This document shows, piece by piece, positions 1-7,344 of a stretch of DNA of 38,325 bases (the stretch's first letter is position 1; each line of letters opens with the position of its first letter). The stretch is from Atopobiaceae bacterium UBA1367. Lineage in GTDB: Bacteria; Actinomycetota; Coriobacteriia; Coriobacteriales; Atopobiaceae. A program made the translations under genes and the position numbers. The stretch is from positions 1-38,325 of the forward strand of contig DBRN01000019.1 of the NCBI GenBank assembly GCA_002305995.1. Reading direction: 5' to 3'. Below the pieces are notes generated by a model. That model had not been told where the DNA came from, did not search any database, and saw only the letters and a program-made list of their open reading frames with translations.

Positions 1-65
1 GCAAAGTCAATTATCAGTGTCCCCTTCGTGCTGGGCGTGCTGCCCGGCGTGCTGCCTGTTCTGGC

Positions 66-1253
66 TTACAGCTCCGCGCGGGCGCGGCTTCGTCCCAGGG
101 CGAGCGCCACGAGGGCGATGGCAACTCCAAAGAGCAGCTCGATGCCAATGTTTCCCAGAAGCGGGGCCACCCGCCCCATGTCCGTGCTCTCCAGGCTGAT
201 GGCCTGCTCGAGCGTGAGCGTGCACCAGTACGCTGGCGTGAAGTGCGCCACGGTCAGGATCGAGGGAGGCAGGAGGTCAAGGCCCGTCCATGCCCCGCCC
301 AGAAACGACATCAGCATGGAAAGGATGTTCGCTGCGGCGTTCGCTGCGTTCTCGCCCACGCCAAGCTGGCCCAGAAGGAAGCCGACCGCCACGGCGGCTA
401 GCGCGTAGGCGAGCAGCGCCGCCCCGACGAGCGCCAGCTGGACTCCCGAGCTCGCGAGCGCATCGCGTGCGAAGAGGGTCACGTTCAGCCCGAAGATCCA
501 CGCCCAGCTCACGAGGCCAATGATCAGGCAGGTGGCGAGAAGTCCCCAGCTCCGCCTTCGCCCCGTGGTGGGGGAGGAGAGCCTACGGTCTCGCACAGGG
601 CGCGCGTTGACCTTGGACATGAGAATGGCTATGCAGACGGTGGTCACCGCAAAGATGGGGTAGGTCGAGAACTTGCAGGTGATGTCGAACGAGCCAGGCA
701 AGGGCCGCGATGCCTGTGGGACCATGCTCATCCTGGTGGTGTCCAGGAAGGCGTCATGGGCACGGGCGGCGACGTCTGCCTGGTTGCCCCCGAGGGTCGT
801 CGCAAAGCCGTAGAGGCTGCTGGCGTAGCTGGTCGTGGCGACGTCCACGAGGGTTCCCGTGCCCGACTGGTACGAGACGTAGGTCTCGAGCCTGGGAGCC
901 TCCTCGCCCTGTGAGGCAGCCTCCATGAGGGCCTCCCCCCAGCCCTCGGGAATCACGAGGATGTAGGCGCAGGTGTCCCGGGCGACGGCATCCTGGATGG
1001 CGCGCCTCTCGTCCGCGACCAGCTGCACGTCCCTGTCCGCGAGCACGTGCTCGCCCAGGGAACGCGAGAGCTCGGACCCGTCGCGGTCGATGACGGCAAC
1101 GCGAGCGGGGTCCTGCTCGTAGACGGTCGTGTCGGGGCTCCCACCGTAGGTGAGGCCTATCAGGACCCCCATGCAGGAGAGGAGCACGAGGTAGATGATC
1201 AGGTAGATCCTGTGACCCCAGAGGATCCTGAGGTGGGTCCTAAAGCTGGTCAT
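66..1253 (-). CDS. ABC-2 type exporter permease, second of pair
   Basis: Membrane subunit of an ABC exporter, 395 aa. A hydrophobic segment near residues 15-36 is followed by a long extracytoplasmic stretch (about 40-190) and then a C-terminal block of about five membrane segments beginning near residue 195. This is the topology of the ABC-2/DrrB-NatB class of permeases. The ATG at 1253 has a good ribosome binding site (GAGGAGG) and overlaps the upstream permease gene by 14 bases, so the two are translationally coupled. It closes a three-gene minus-strand operon with the ATPase gene at 2410-3363. The divergent kinase/regulator pair suggests a stress-responsive exporter of a peptide antibiotic, drug or lipid, but the substrate cannot be read from the sequence. 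The 65 bases beyond its stop hold no recognisable gene. Confidence 0.85.
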   Translation of the reverse strand: MTSFRTHLRILWGHRIYLIIYLVLLSCMGVLIGLTYGGSPDTTVYEQDPARVAVIDRDGSELSRSLGEHVLADRDVQLVADERRAIQDAVARDTCAYILVIPEGWGEALMEAASQGEEAPRLETYVSYQSGTGTLVDVATTSYASSLYGFATTLGGNQADVAARAHDAFLDTTRMSMVPQASRPLPGSFDITCKFSTYPIFAVTTVCIAILMSKVNARPVRDRRLSSPTTGRRRSWGLLATCLIIGLVSWAWIFGLNVTLFARDALASSGVQLALVGAALLAYALAAVAVGFLLGQLGVGENAANAAANILSMLMSFLGGAWTGLDLLPPSILTVAHFTPAYWCTLTLEQAISLESTDMGRVAPLLGNIGIELLFGVAIALVALALGRSRARAEL

Positions 1254-2400
1254 GGGAGAGCCTCCTCATGCGAAGTGCCGCCAGGGAGAAGAAGATGGCC
1301 GCCATGGCAAGGAGGGTCAGGCAGCTGGTGACAAACGGCTCCAGCGTGTCGTAGTAGAGCAGGGCGTAGAAGCAGTTGCTCATCTGCCAGAGCGGGTTGG
1401 CGTGGGCGAGCGCCGGCAGCGTGGCCTCGATGCCGTCCGCCAGGCGCTGCGAGGCCGTGCCATAGAGGCCCGTGAAGAGCGAGAGCAGGCAGGTGGCTCC
1501 CGACACCATGCCCGGCTCGACGCTGGTGCCACCCCCAAAGAACGACCCCGCGGCGCAGGACATGAGGGAGGAGACGAGCGTGGCCACCACCACGAGCGCC
1601 GGACTGCCCCCAAAGCCCACGCCCACGACCACCCACATGAACGTCAGCGCGACGAGCATGCAGACGAACTGGCAGGCCCATGCGCCTAGGATGGTGCCCA
1701 GCAGGACGCGCCAGCGCGGCACGCCGGCGAGCGAGCGCCGAGCCCCGACGGCCGAGCCCTTGGGCTGTGCGTTCCTGATGGCGTACCCCACGAGCATCGA
1801 GCCCATGCCGGCGGTCATCGCGAGGAGCGAGAAGTAGTAGCGTGCGCTCGGGTCGGGCGCCGACTTGGTGGCCTGGAGCCGCACGGTCTGGACGGCGTCC
1901 GACCGGAAGGCGGCCAGCGCGCTGCCATCCTCGAGCAAGGTGGGCCTCTCGGCGGCGACCGTCACGACGGCTTCGCGGGTGTGCAGGTACGAGTCGAGAA
2001 CGGCTCGCATGATCTCTGGCGAGAGCCGGCCGTTCATGCGTGCGGCAACATGGAGCTGTGGCGTGCCTGCCGCGTCCACGGTGAGGTAGGCATCGATGTC
2101 GCCCGCGTTGGCTGCGGCAATGGCGTCCTCCTCGGAGTCGAGGGGGACGGTCCTTGCCAGCCGCTCCTGTGCCGAGGAGCCGCTGATGGCATCGAGTGTC
2201 GCGTCGAGCCCTTGGGCGGCGTCGTAGTTGGCATCCTCGATCACGCCGAGGTTGCAGGTCACGGGCGCATAGGACTCGTCGAGGGTGGAGAACATCGCCA
2301 TGAAGATGCTGCTCATGATGATGGGGAACAGGAGCGTCCACACGAGGAGGGCCCTGTCGCGCACGAGCGAGAGCACACAGGTCCTGATGCTGGAGAGCAT
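1240..2400 (-). CDS. ABC-2 type exporter permease, first of pair
   Basis: Membrane subunit of the same exporter, about 386 aa. It has one N-terminal membrane segment (LVWTLLFPIIMSSIFMAMFS), a large external region to about residue 190, then five to six C-terminal membrane segments. It is clearly related in plan to the next gene, so the transporter is probably a heterodimer of two permeases with one ATPase type. I prefer the ATG at 2400, which has AGGTGG five bases upstream; a GTG at 2409 adds three residues and would abut the ATPase gene. The stop of the ATPase gene lies at 2410-2412, so the genes are packed head to tail. Family assignment is by topology and neighbourhood; the substrate is unknown. 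Confidence 0.85.
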   Translation of the reverse strand: MLSSIRTCVLSLVRDRALLVWTLLFPIIMSSIFMAMFSTLDESYAPVTCNLGVIEDANYDAAQGLDATLDAISGSSAQERLARTVPLDSEEDAIAAANAGDIDAYLTVDAAGTPQLHVAARMNGRLSPEIMRAVLDSYLHTREAVVTVAAERPTLLEDGSALAAFRSDAVQTVRLQATKSAPDPSARYYFSLLAMTAGMGSMLVGYAIRNAQPKGSAVGARRSLAGVPRWRVLLGTILGAWACQFVCMLVALTFMWVVVGVGFGGSPALVVVATLVSSLMSCAAGSFFGGGTSVEPGMVSGATCLLSLFTGLYGTASQRLADGIEATLPALAHANPLWQMSNCFYALLYYDTLEPFVTSCLTLLAMAAIFFSLAALRMRRLSHDQL

Positions 2401-2409
2401 GGCAACCAC

Positions 2410-3363
2410 CTACGCCTCATCGCGGAGCTCGCGCCCCGTGATCTCGAGGAACACGTCATTCAGGGTCGGCGGCTCCGAGAGCACGCGACCGTAGCCGAGG
2501 CCCGTCTCGCCCACCACGGTCAGGATGTCCGCGAGGTTGTGCGCGCCGGCGGTGCAGTCCACATGCAGGACGCTGCCCTCGAGCTCGGCTGCCCGTACGT
2601 GGGGGAGTGCCGCGACCCTCTCGACGAGGGCCGCATCCGTCTGCGGGAGCTCCACCGAGATCCTCTCTCCCGTGCCGATCAGCCCTTTGAGCTCGTCGGA
2701 TGTGCCACAGGCCACCTCGCGGCCCCGGTCCATGATCATGATGCGGCTGCAGAGCCGCTCGACCTCCTCCATGTAATGGGAGGTGTAGATGACGGTCGCG
2801 CCCTCATGGTTGAGGCGAAGGATGCCGTCGAGGATGGCGTTTCGGCTCTGCGGGTCCACGGCCACGGTGGGCTCGTCGAGGATGATGAGCTCGGGCTTGT
2901 GGGCGATGCCGCAGGCGATGTTCAGACGTCGCAGCAGGCCGCCGGAGAGCCTCTTGGGGAAGAAGCGCTCGATCTTTCGCAGACCCACGAACTCGATGGC
3001 CTCGTCCACCAGCGTGCGGCGGGACCTGCGGTCGCTCACGTAGAGGGCGCAGAAGCTGTCGATGTTCTCGCGCACCGTGAGCTCGTCGAAGACGGCCACC
3101 TCCTGGGGCACCACGCCCACGCGCCGCTTGAGCTCGTAGGAGGTGGGCGACATGGGCTGGCCAAAGAGGTCTATCTCGCCGTGGTCGTACCTCAGCAGCT
3201 GGAGGATGCAGTTGATGATCGTGGTCTTTCCCGAGCCGTTGGGCCCGAGGAGCCCAAAGACCTCACCGGGCGCTATCTCGAGGGACAGGTGATCGACGGC
3301 GGTCATGCTGCCGTAGCGCTTGACCAGGTTGTCTATGCGGACGATTGCGTCTGCCTCGTGCAT
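2410..3363 (-). CDS. ABC exporter ATP-binding protein
   Basis: ATPase subunit of an ABC exporter, 317 aa. Visible motifs: Walker A GPNGSGKTT (about residues 37-45), Q-loop VVPQEVAVFDEL, signature LSGGLLRRL, Walker B ELIILDEPTVAVDP and the switch histidine in TSHYMEE. The C-terminal part (about 215-317) is the extension typical of DrrA/CcmA-like drug and peptide exporters. The signature reads LSGGLLRR, where LSGGMKRR or LSGGQ is usual. The start is the ATG at 3363 with GGAAAGGAG upstream; the frame is open further upstream but that stretch looks non-coding and runs into the divergent promoter region. First gene of a three-gene operon with both permeases. Confidence 0.93.
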   Translation of the reverse strand: MHEADAIVRIDNLVKRYGSMTAVDHLSLEIAPGEVFGLLGPNGSGKTTIINCILQLLRYDHGEIDLFGQPMSPTSYELKRRVGVVPQEVAVFDELTVRENIDSFCALYVSDRRSRRTLVDEAIEFVGLRKIERFFPKRLSGGLLRRLNIACGIAHKPELIILDEPTVAVDPQSRNAILDGILRLNHEGATVIYTSHYMEEVERLCSRIMIMDRGREVACGTSDELKGLIGTGERISVELPQTDAALVERVAALPHVRAAELEGSVLHVDCTAGAHNLADILTVVGETGLGYGRVLSEPPTLNDVFLEITGRELRDEA

Positions 3364-3399
3364 GGCGATGCTCCTTTCCGAACGTGGGACCAAGTGTCC

Positions 3400-3433
3400 G
3401 ACACCGCTCCCTCGGGCGGAAGTGAGCGGTGTC
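3400..3433. promoter_or_regulatory. 10-bp inverted repeat between divergent ABC and kinase genes
   Basis: The arms GACACCGCTC (3400-3409) and GAGCGGTGTC (3424-3433) are exact reverse complements, separated by 14 bases. Their centres lie about 24 bases apart. The site is 37-70 bases upstream of the ABC ATPase start. It could be an operator for the divergent response regulator or a hairpin in the ABC leader RNA. The repeat is seen directly; function is inferred. Confidence 0.5.
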
Positions 3434-3453
3434 ACCTCCTTGGCGTCATCTCG

Positions 3454-3486
3454 CATGACAAATGTCATGGTCCGCTGCCGTACAAT
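3454..3486 (+). promoter_or_regulatory. Kinase promoter with palindromic operator
   Basis: A perfect palindrome CATGACA-AA-TGTCATG (3454-3469) is followed by TACAAT (3481-3486). The kinase ATG at 3494 comes seven bases after TACAAT and has no ribosome binding site. This spacing is typical of leaderless actinobacterial mRNAs that start at the initiation codon. The palindrome would then cover the -35 region, so a bound protein could block or recruit polymerase there. Confidence 0.5.
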
Positions 3487-3493
3487 TGCGACC

Positions 3494-4588
3494 ATGGAGA
3501 GAATTGCCGACAAGGGTGTCGTGGTCGCGGCCTGCCTTGCGCTTGCCCTCGTGCTGGGCGAGGTCACGGCGGCGTCCGTGGTCGCCTTGCTCCTGGGCGT
3601 CGTCGTGTCCTCGGGCTTTGACCTTGTCCGTCCGCACGCGCCACGCGTTGCCGTCGGGTTGCTGGTCTCGGCGGGAGTGGCCGCCTGCCTGCTGCCCGAG
3701 GGTGCCTTCATGCTCCCGCTCCTGAGCTATGACCTCGTGCGGGCAGACCTCCCCCGCGCCTTGTCCGCGCTCCTGGCCGCCTCCATCCTCGTCGTGGCGT
3801 CCTCGGTTCTGGGCAGGGCCCCGACCGCTCTGCTCGCGGTGGTGACCACGGGCTCGGCGCTCCTCTCGCTGCGCACCGCGCGCGTGCTCTCCGCCGAGCG
3901 CCGCCTGCGCGCCTTGGAGGACGACCTCTCCGACAAGCTGCTGTCCCTCCGCGAGAAGAATCAGGAGCTGGAGGACGCGCGCGCGATCGAGGCGCATGCC
4001 GCCACACTCTCCGAGCGCACGCGCATCGCACGGGAGATCCATGACGGCGTGGGACACCTCCTCACGCGCCTCGTGCTCCAGGTGGAGGCGCTCAAGGTCG
4101 TCCACACCGGCGATGACGGGGTGGTGGACGAGCTCGACGAGCTCTCATCCGGTCTCGGCGAGGCGCTCGACTCCATGCGCAGGAGCGTGCATGCCCTCGA
4201 GGACGAGGGTGTCGACCTCTCCGTCGAGATGCACCGCCTTGCCACAGGCTGCACCGAGGCCGAGGTCCGCGTCTTCCATATGGTCGAGTCTGCCGTTCCC
4301 GCCGAGGTCGCGCGCTGCATGGTCGCCGTGATGCGCGAGGCGCTCACCAATGCGGTCAGGCATGCGAGAGCGAAGGTCATCTCCGTGTACCTCACCGAGT
4401 ATCCCGGCCTGTGGCAGCTGCGCGTGGTGAATGACGGGCGCATGCCGACGTCGGGCACCGAGCTCGACGGGCGCGGCATGGGCCTGCGCTCCATGCGTGA
4501 GCGTGTGACCGCCCTCGGTGGGACCGTGCGATTTGGCGTCGACGGGGGGTTCACCGTGTTCGCATCGATTCCAAGGGGTGGGGAATGA
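3494..4588 (+). CDS. NarL-type sensor histidine kinase
   Basis: Membrane sensor kinase, 364 aa. Residues 1-125 are strongly hydrophobic, with about four to five membrane segments and no large external domain, as in intramembrane-sensing kinases. A short coiled region (about 133-165) leads to a HisKA_3 dimerisation domain whose phospho-acceptor is His183 in REIHDGVGHLL. The HATPase domain follows, with the N box REALTNAVRHA and glycine box DGRGMGLRSMRERV. I start at the ATG at 3494, because it is preceded by TACAAT at leaderless spacing; upstream in-frame ATGs would run through the palindromic site. Its ATGA overlap with the response regulator gene makes the pair an obvious cognate system, and the divergent ABC exporter is the likely target. 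Confidence 0.92.
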   Translation: MERIADKGVVVAACLALALVLGEVTAASVVALLLGVVVSSGFDLVRPHAPRVAVGLLVSAGVAACLLPEGAFMLPLLSYDLVRADLPRALSALLAASILVVASSVLGRAPTALLAVVTTGSALLSLRTARVLSAERRLRALEDDLSDKLLSLREKNQELEDARAIEAHAATLSERTRIAREIHDGVGHLLTRLVLQVEALKVVHTGDDGVVDELDELSSGLGEALDSMRRSVHALEDEGVDLSVEMHRLATGCTEAEVRVFHMVESAVPAEVARCMVAVMREALTNAVRHARAKVISVYLTEYPGLWQLRVVNDGRMPTSGTELDGRGMGLRSMRERVTALGGTVRFGVDGGFTVFASIPRGGE

Positions 4589-5220
4589 GGGTCATTGTCA
4601 TAGACGACGATGCGATCGTGGTGCGCTCGCTCTCCACGATTCTCTCGGCACAATCCGACATCGAGGTCATGGGAACCGGCGCCAGTGGGGATGACGCGGT
4701 GAGGCTCTTCGAGTCCTGCCTTCCCGACATACTGCTCATGGACATCCGGATGCCCATGGGCGACGGACTCTCCGCCGCCGAGCGGATCCTCTCGCGCTTT
4801 CCGGAGGCACGCATCGTCCTGCTCACGACCTTCTCGGATGACGAGTACATCGTGCGCGCCCTCAGGCTGGGCGTCTGCGGCTACCTCATCAAGCAGGACG
4901 TCGGCGGCATCGCGCCGGCGCTGCGCTCCGTGATGGCGGGGCAGCGCGTGCTCGAGGGGGAGGTGCTCGAGCGCGCGGCGGCCATCGGCATGGGGGCCAC
5001 CGCCGCGCACGTGCCGGACGAGTCTGCCCTCGCCTGTCTCACCGATCGCGAGCGCGAGGTCGTCCGGGCTGTGGCGGACGGGCTCGACAACGCCCAGGTA
5101 GCAGGGCGACTCTTCATGGGCGAGGGGACCGTGCGCAACCACATCTCATCGATCCTGGCCAAGCTTGGCCTCAGGAACCGCACGCAGATCGCCGTCTTCT
5201 TCTACCGGCATTGCGCCTAG
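4585..5220 (+). CDS. NarL/LuxR-family response regulator
   Basis: DNA-binding response regulator, 211 aa. The receiver domain (about 1-120) has the acidic pair Asp7/Asp8, the phosphorylation site Asp53 in LLMDIRMP, a conserved Thr in VLLTTFSDDEY and the Lys in GYLIKQD. A LuxR/GerE helix-turn-helix follows from about residue 148 (LTDREREVVRAVADGLDNAQ) to the recognition helix GTVRNHISSILAKLGL. The ATG overlaps the kinase stop as ATGA, so the two are co-translated. The inverted repeats at 3400-3433 and 3454-3469 are candidate binding sites, which would place the ABC exporter and its own operon under its control. That link is inferred from position only. Confidence 0.94.
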   Translation: MRVIVIDDDAIVVRSLSTILSAQSDIEVMGTGASGDDAVRLFESCLPDILLMDIRMPMGDGLSAAERILSRFPEARIVLLTTFSDDEYIVRALRLGVCGYLIKQDVGGIAPALRSVMAGQRVLEGEVLERAAAIGMGATAAHVPDESALACLTDREREVVRAVADGLDNAQVAGRLFMGEGTVRNHISSILAKLGLRNRTQIAVFFYRHCA

Positions 5221-5283
5221 CCCCATAGGCAAGGGGTGGCGGTTGGTCGGCGGCTGCCGGGGGCGCGGGCGGCCGTACGACCC

Positions 5284-5625
5284 CTATGTCCAGGTCTTCC
5301 AGACGTCGGGCGCATACCCAACGGTGGCCTGGCGCCCGTTGCGCACGATGGGCAGCCGCAACACCTGCTGGTTCTCGAGCAGCTTGTCGAGCAGCATGCC
5401 CTCGGGCGTGTGTCGCAGCAGCGCCACGGCATAGCTATCCTTGGCCCTCTCGTCGATGAGCGCGCCCGTTCCGCCCACTGCCTGTGCCACGGAGCGCAGC
5501 TCGCCCTTGGAGATCTCCTTCTCCTGCAGGTTGACGTACTGGAACCTGATGCGGCGCTCCTTGAACCAGCGCTCTGCCTTGCGTGCGTCGCTGCTCTTCT
5601 TGGTGCCAAAGATCTGGATGTTCAT
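5284..5625 (-). CDS. ArsC/Spx-fold protein lacking the active cysteine
   Basis: Small cytoplasmic protein of 113 aa, a normal length for the ArsC/Spx/YffB thioredoxin-fold family. The N-terminus IQIFGTKKSSDARKAERWF aligns with the family opening, where arsenate reductases have a Cys and Spx has CxxC. Here the positions read KKSSD, so no redox cysteine is present. The rest fits the family: FQYVNLQEKEISKGEL in the middle, LLENQQVLRLPIVRNG (the cis-Pro region) and a C-terminal VGYAPDVWK. It may be a redox-insensitive regulator or a diverged YffB-like protein rather than an arsenate reductase. ATG at 5625 with GGGAG upstream. Convergent with the response regulator gene. Confidence 0.82.
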   Translation of the reverse strand: MNIQIFGTKKSSDARKAERWFKERRIRFQYVNLQEKEISKGELRSVAQAVGGTGALIDERAKDSYAVALLRHTPEGMLLDKLLENQQVLRLPIVRNGRQATVGYAPDVWKTWT

Positions 5626-5653
5626 GGGGACTCCCAGGATCGTCTCTCATGCG

Positions 5654-5797
5654 GCCCGTGCCATGTGCTGCCCGTGCCACATACAGCCTATGCCACCCGT
5701 GGCCTGTGCCATACGCAGCCTGTGCCACGTGCAGCCCGTGCTATATACGGCCTATGCTACCCGTGGCCCGTGCCACCCGCAGCCTGTGCCATGGGTT
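5654..5797. repeat. Nine-unit 16-bp tandem repeat
   Basis: Nine contiguous 16-base units begin at 5654, 5670, 5686 and so on to 5782. Examples are GCCCGTGCCACATACA, GCCTATGCCACCCGTG and GCCTGTGCCATACGCA. The constant part is GCC-pyrimidine-N-TG-C-pyrimidine-A, and the last five bases vary. Because 16 is not a multiple of three, a protein repeat is unlikely. The array lies between the promoter side of the ArsC-like gene and the left palindromic element. Confidence 0.85.
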
Positions 5798-5810
5798 CTC
5801 GGCTTCGGTG

Positions 5811-5906
5811 AGACTGACCACAACCTTTCTCTAGGGCCTTCACAATTCAAACATGCCTGATGAAATTTATTTCAAGTGCCCATTTTAGAAAGGTTGTGGT
5901 CAGTCT
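5811..5906. mobile_element. 96-bp palindromic-ended element, copy A (left flank)
   Basis: The element starts with AGACTGACCACAACCTTTCT and ends with the exact reverse complement of those 20 bases. The interior is A+T-richer than the surroundings. Copy B at 7142-7237 is the same element in opposite orientation and the same length, differing at five positions. The size, perfect terminal inverted repeats and dispersed copies resemble a MITE or a large repetitive palindrome. No target-site duplication is obvious. Confidence 0.75.
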
Positions 5907-5987
5907 ATCATGTGAGTGACATCACATACACGAGCGAGGGCTGGTCGTGTGTGCGGTGACGGGTGGCGTCGGATGTTGGAGGGCCGT

Positions 5988-7088
5988 GTGGCATACGCAT
6001 TCATAAGTCATTGGTCGGCCCTCGAGGCGCTTCGGGTGTTGGAGGGCGAGAGGCCCACGTGGCCAAGGAAGCCGCGCCTGCTGCCGGTTTTTGGCGAGTG
6101 CGTGCGCAACCAGCGCATGTTTCGGGAGACCTGTCCTCCGTCCGACCTGATGGCCTGGGGCATCCGGGAGCGTCCGGTCGACCTGCTCGTGCCGCACGAG
6201 AACATGCGAAGCAGGGGGAAGAGCGCACGCTTTCACGTGTGGAAGTGGCCCATACCCAGGCAGGCAATGCTCCACCTGTCAGATAACGTGTTGGTGAGCA
6301 AGCCGAGCTTCGTTGTGATGCAGATGGCGGGATATCACCACAAGGTGATGCCTCTGGCAGATGAGTTCGGGCATCAGCTGCGTGCGGAGCGTGACGTTCT
6401 CGATCGGGCCGGCATCAATGAGCGGCCACTGTTCGACAATCCCATCACGTGGGACCTGACGGTCAGGCTCGTCGAGCTGACCAAGGTGATATGCGAGCTT
6501 CTCGGGACCTACCGCCTTGGCACGGGAGGCGCGTCAACTCAGTACGGCATGCAGCCTCTGATGGATCGCTCGGATGTGCGTGAGATGCTCGACGAGCTCC
6601 CTGGCCTCTATGGGCTGAACCGTGTGCATCAGGCCCTCGGTTTTGCCTACGACATGTCGGCGTCTCCCATGGAGACCGCCTTGGCGCTCATGCTGACGCT
6701 TCCCCCGCAGGTGGGCGGCTTTGGTCTCCCGCGGCCGCGACTCAACGTGGCGCTTGGTGTGAAGGATCCCAAGGTCGTTCACGCAGGGTGTGACGAGGTG
6801 TATCCAGATCTGTACTGGCCGTCTGCTCGTCTGGTTCTGGAATACGAGAGCTTTGAGTTCCATGTGGCCATGGGCGGAAGGAAGCTTGCTGACGATGCTG
6901 CGCGGGCAAACGCCCTAGCCGCGCAGCAATATGTGGTGCTGCGTGCGACGGACGAGACGATGCGCTCGCTCGGAGAGCTCGACCTGCTCGCTCGCCAGAT
7001 TGCGACGGTGCTTGAGGTCGAGCTGCCGGAGATCGATGCGGTGGGGAGGCTGCGCAGGGAACGGCTGCATGCGCTCCTCTTGAGATGA
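5988..7088 (+). CDS. Orphan protein with nuclease-like C-terminal domain
   Basis: About 366 aa from the GTG at 5988, which has GGAGG five bases upstream; the frame is open from a GTG at 5916. The N-terminal half contains RPVDLLVPHENMRSRGK and LVSKPSFVVMQMA, a pattern I associate loosely with AbiEi-like or winged-helix regulatory proteins. The C-terminal part reads VYPDLYWPSARLVLEYESFEFH, then a Lys- and Asp-containing helix and QQYVVLRATDETM. This resembles the DUF559/Vsr-type PD-(D/E)XK nuclease fold, with an Asp and a Glu in suitable positions, but the match is by eye. It has no operon partner, looks somewhat less G+C-rich than its neighbours, and is bracketed by inverted copies of a 96-bp element, which suggests acquisition. 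A nuclease or toxin role is inference. Confidence 0.6.
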   Translation: MAYAFISHWSALEALRVLEGERPTWPRKPRLLPVFGECVRNQRMFRETCPPSDLMAWGIRERPVDLLVPHENMRSRGKSARFHVWKWPIPRQAMLHLSDNVLVSKPSFVVMQMAGYHHKVMPLADEFGHQLRAERDVLDRAGINERPLFDNPITWDLTVRLVELTKVICELLGTYRLGTGGASTQYGMQPLMDRSDVREMLDELPGLYGLNRVHQALGFAYDMSASPMETALALMLTLPPQVGGFGLPRPRLNVALGVKDPKVVHAGCDEVYPDLYWPSARLVLEYESFEFHVAMGGRKLADDAARANALAAQQYVVLRATDETMRSLGELDLLARQIATVLEVELPEIDAVGRLRRERLHALLLR

Positions 7089-7141
7089 GCTTGTCCGAGG
7101 GGTCGTCCCAGTTGGCGCTTCTCCGAATGAGGTGGAAGGTG

Positions 7142-7237
7142 AGACTGACCACAACCTTTCTAAAATGGGCACTTGAGATAGATTTCATCAGGCCCGTTTG
7201 AATTGTGAAGGCCCTAGAGAAAGGTTGTGGTCAGTTT
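7142..7237. mobile_element. 96-bp palindromic-ended element, copy B (right flank)
   Basis: Inverted copy of the element at 5811-5906, same length, with 91 of 96 positions identical when one copy is reverse-complemented. The left end is again AGACTGACCACAACCTTTCT; the right end has one mismatch. It starts 53 bases after the orphan gene's stop, so the two copies bracket a 1,427-bp segment containing a single gene. Confidence 0.75.
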
Positions 7238-7261
7238 TGGGTGGAGATGAGCCTGGCCCAC

Positions 7262-7336
7262 CGCGCCACCTGTGCCGCCTGCGCCGCCTGCTCCGCCTGG
7301 CCCACCGCTCCGCCTGCGCCACCCGCGGCATCGCGC
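7262..7336. repeat. Degenerate 9-bp GCC-rich tandem repeat
   Basis: A run of near-9-base units such as GCCACCTGT, GCCGCCTGC, GCCGCCTGC and TCCGCCTGG lies between element copy B and the 3' end of the AraC-type gene. The repetition is visible by eye but imperfect. No reading frame in it has a ribosome binding site. Confidence 0.5.
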
Positions 7337-7344
7337 CGCCCGTG

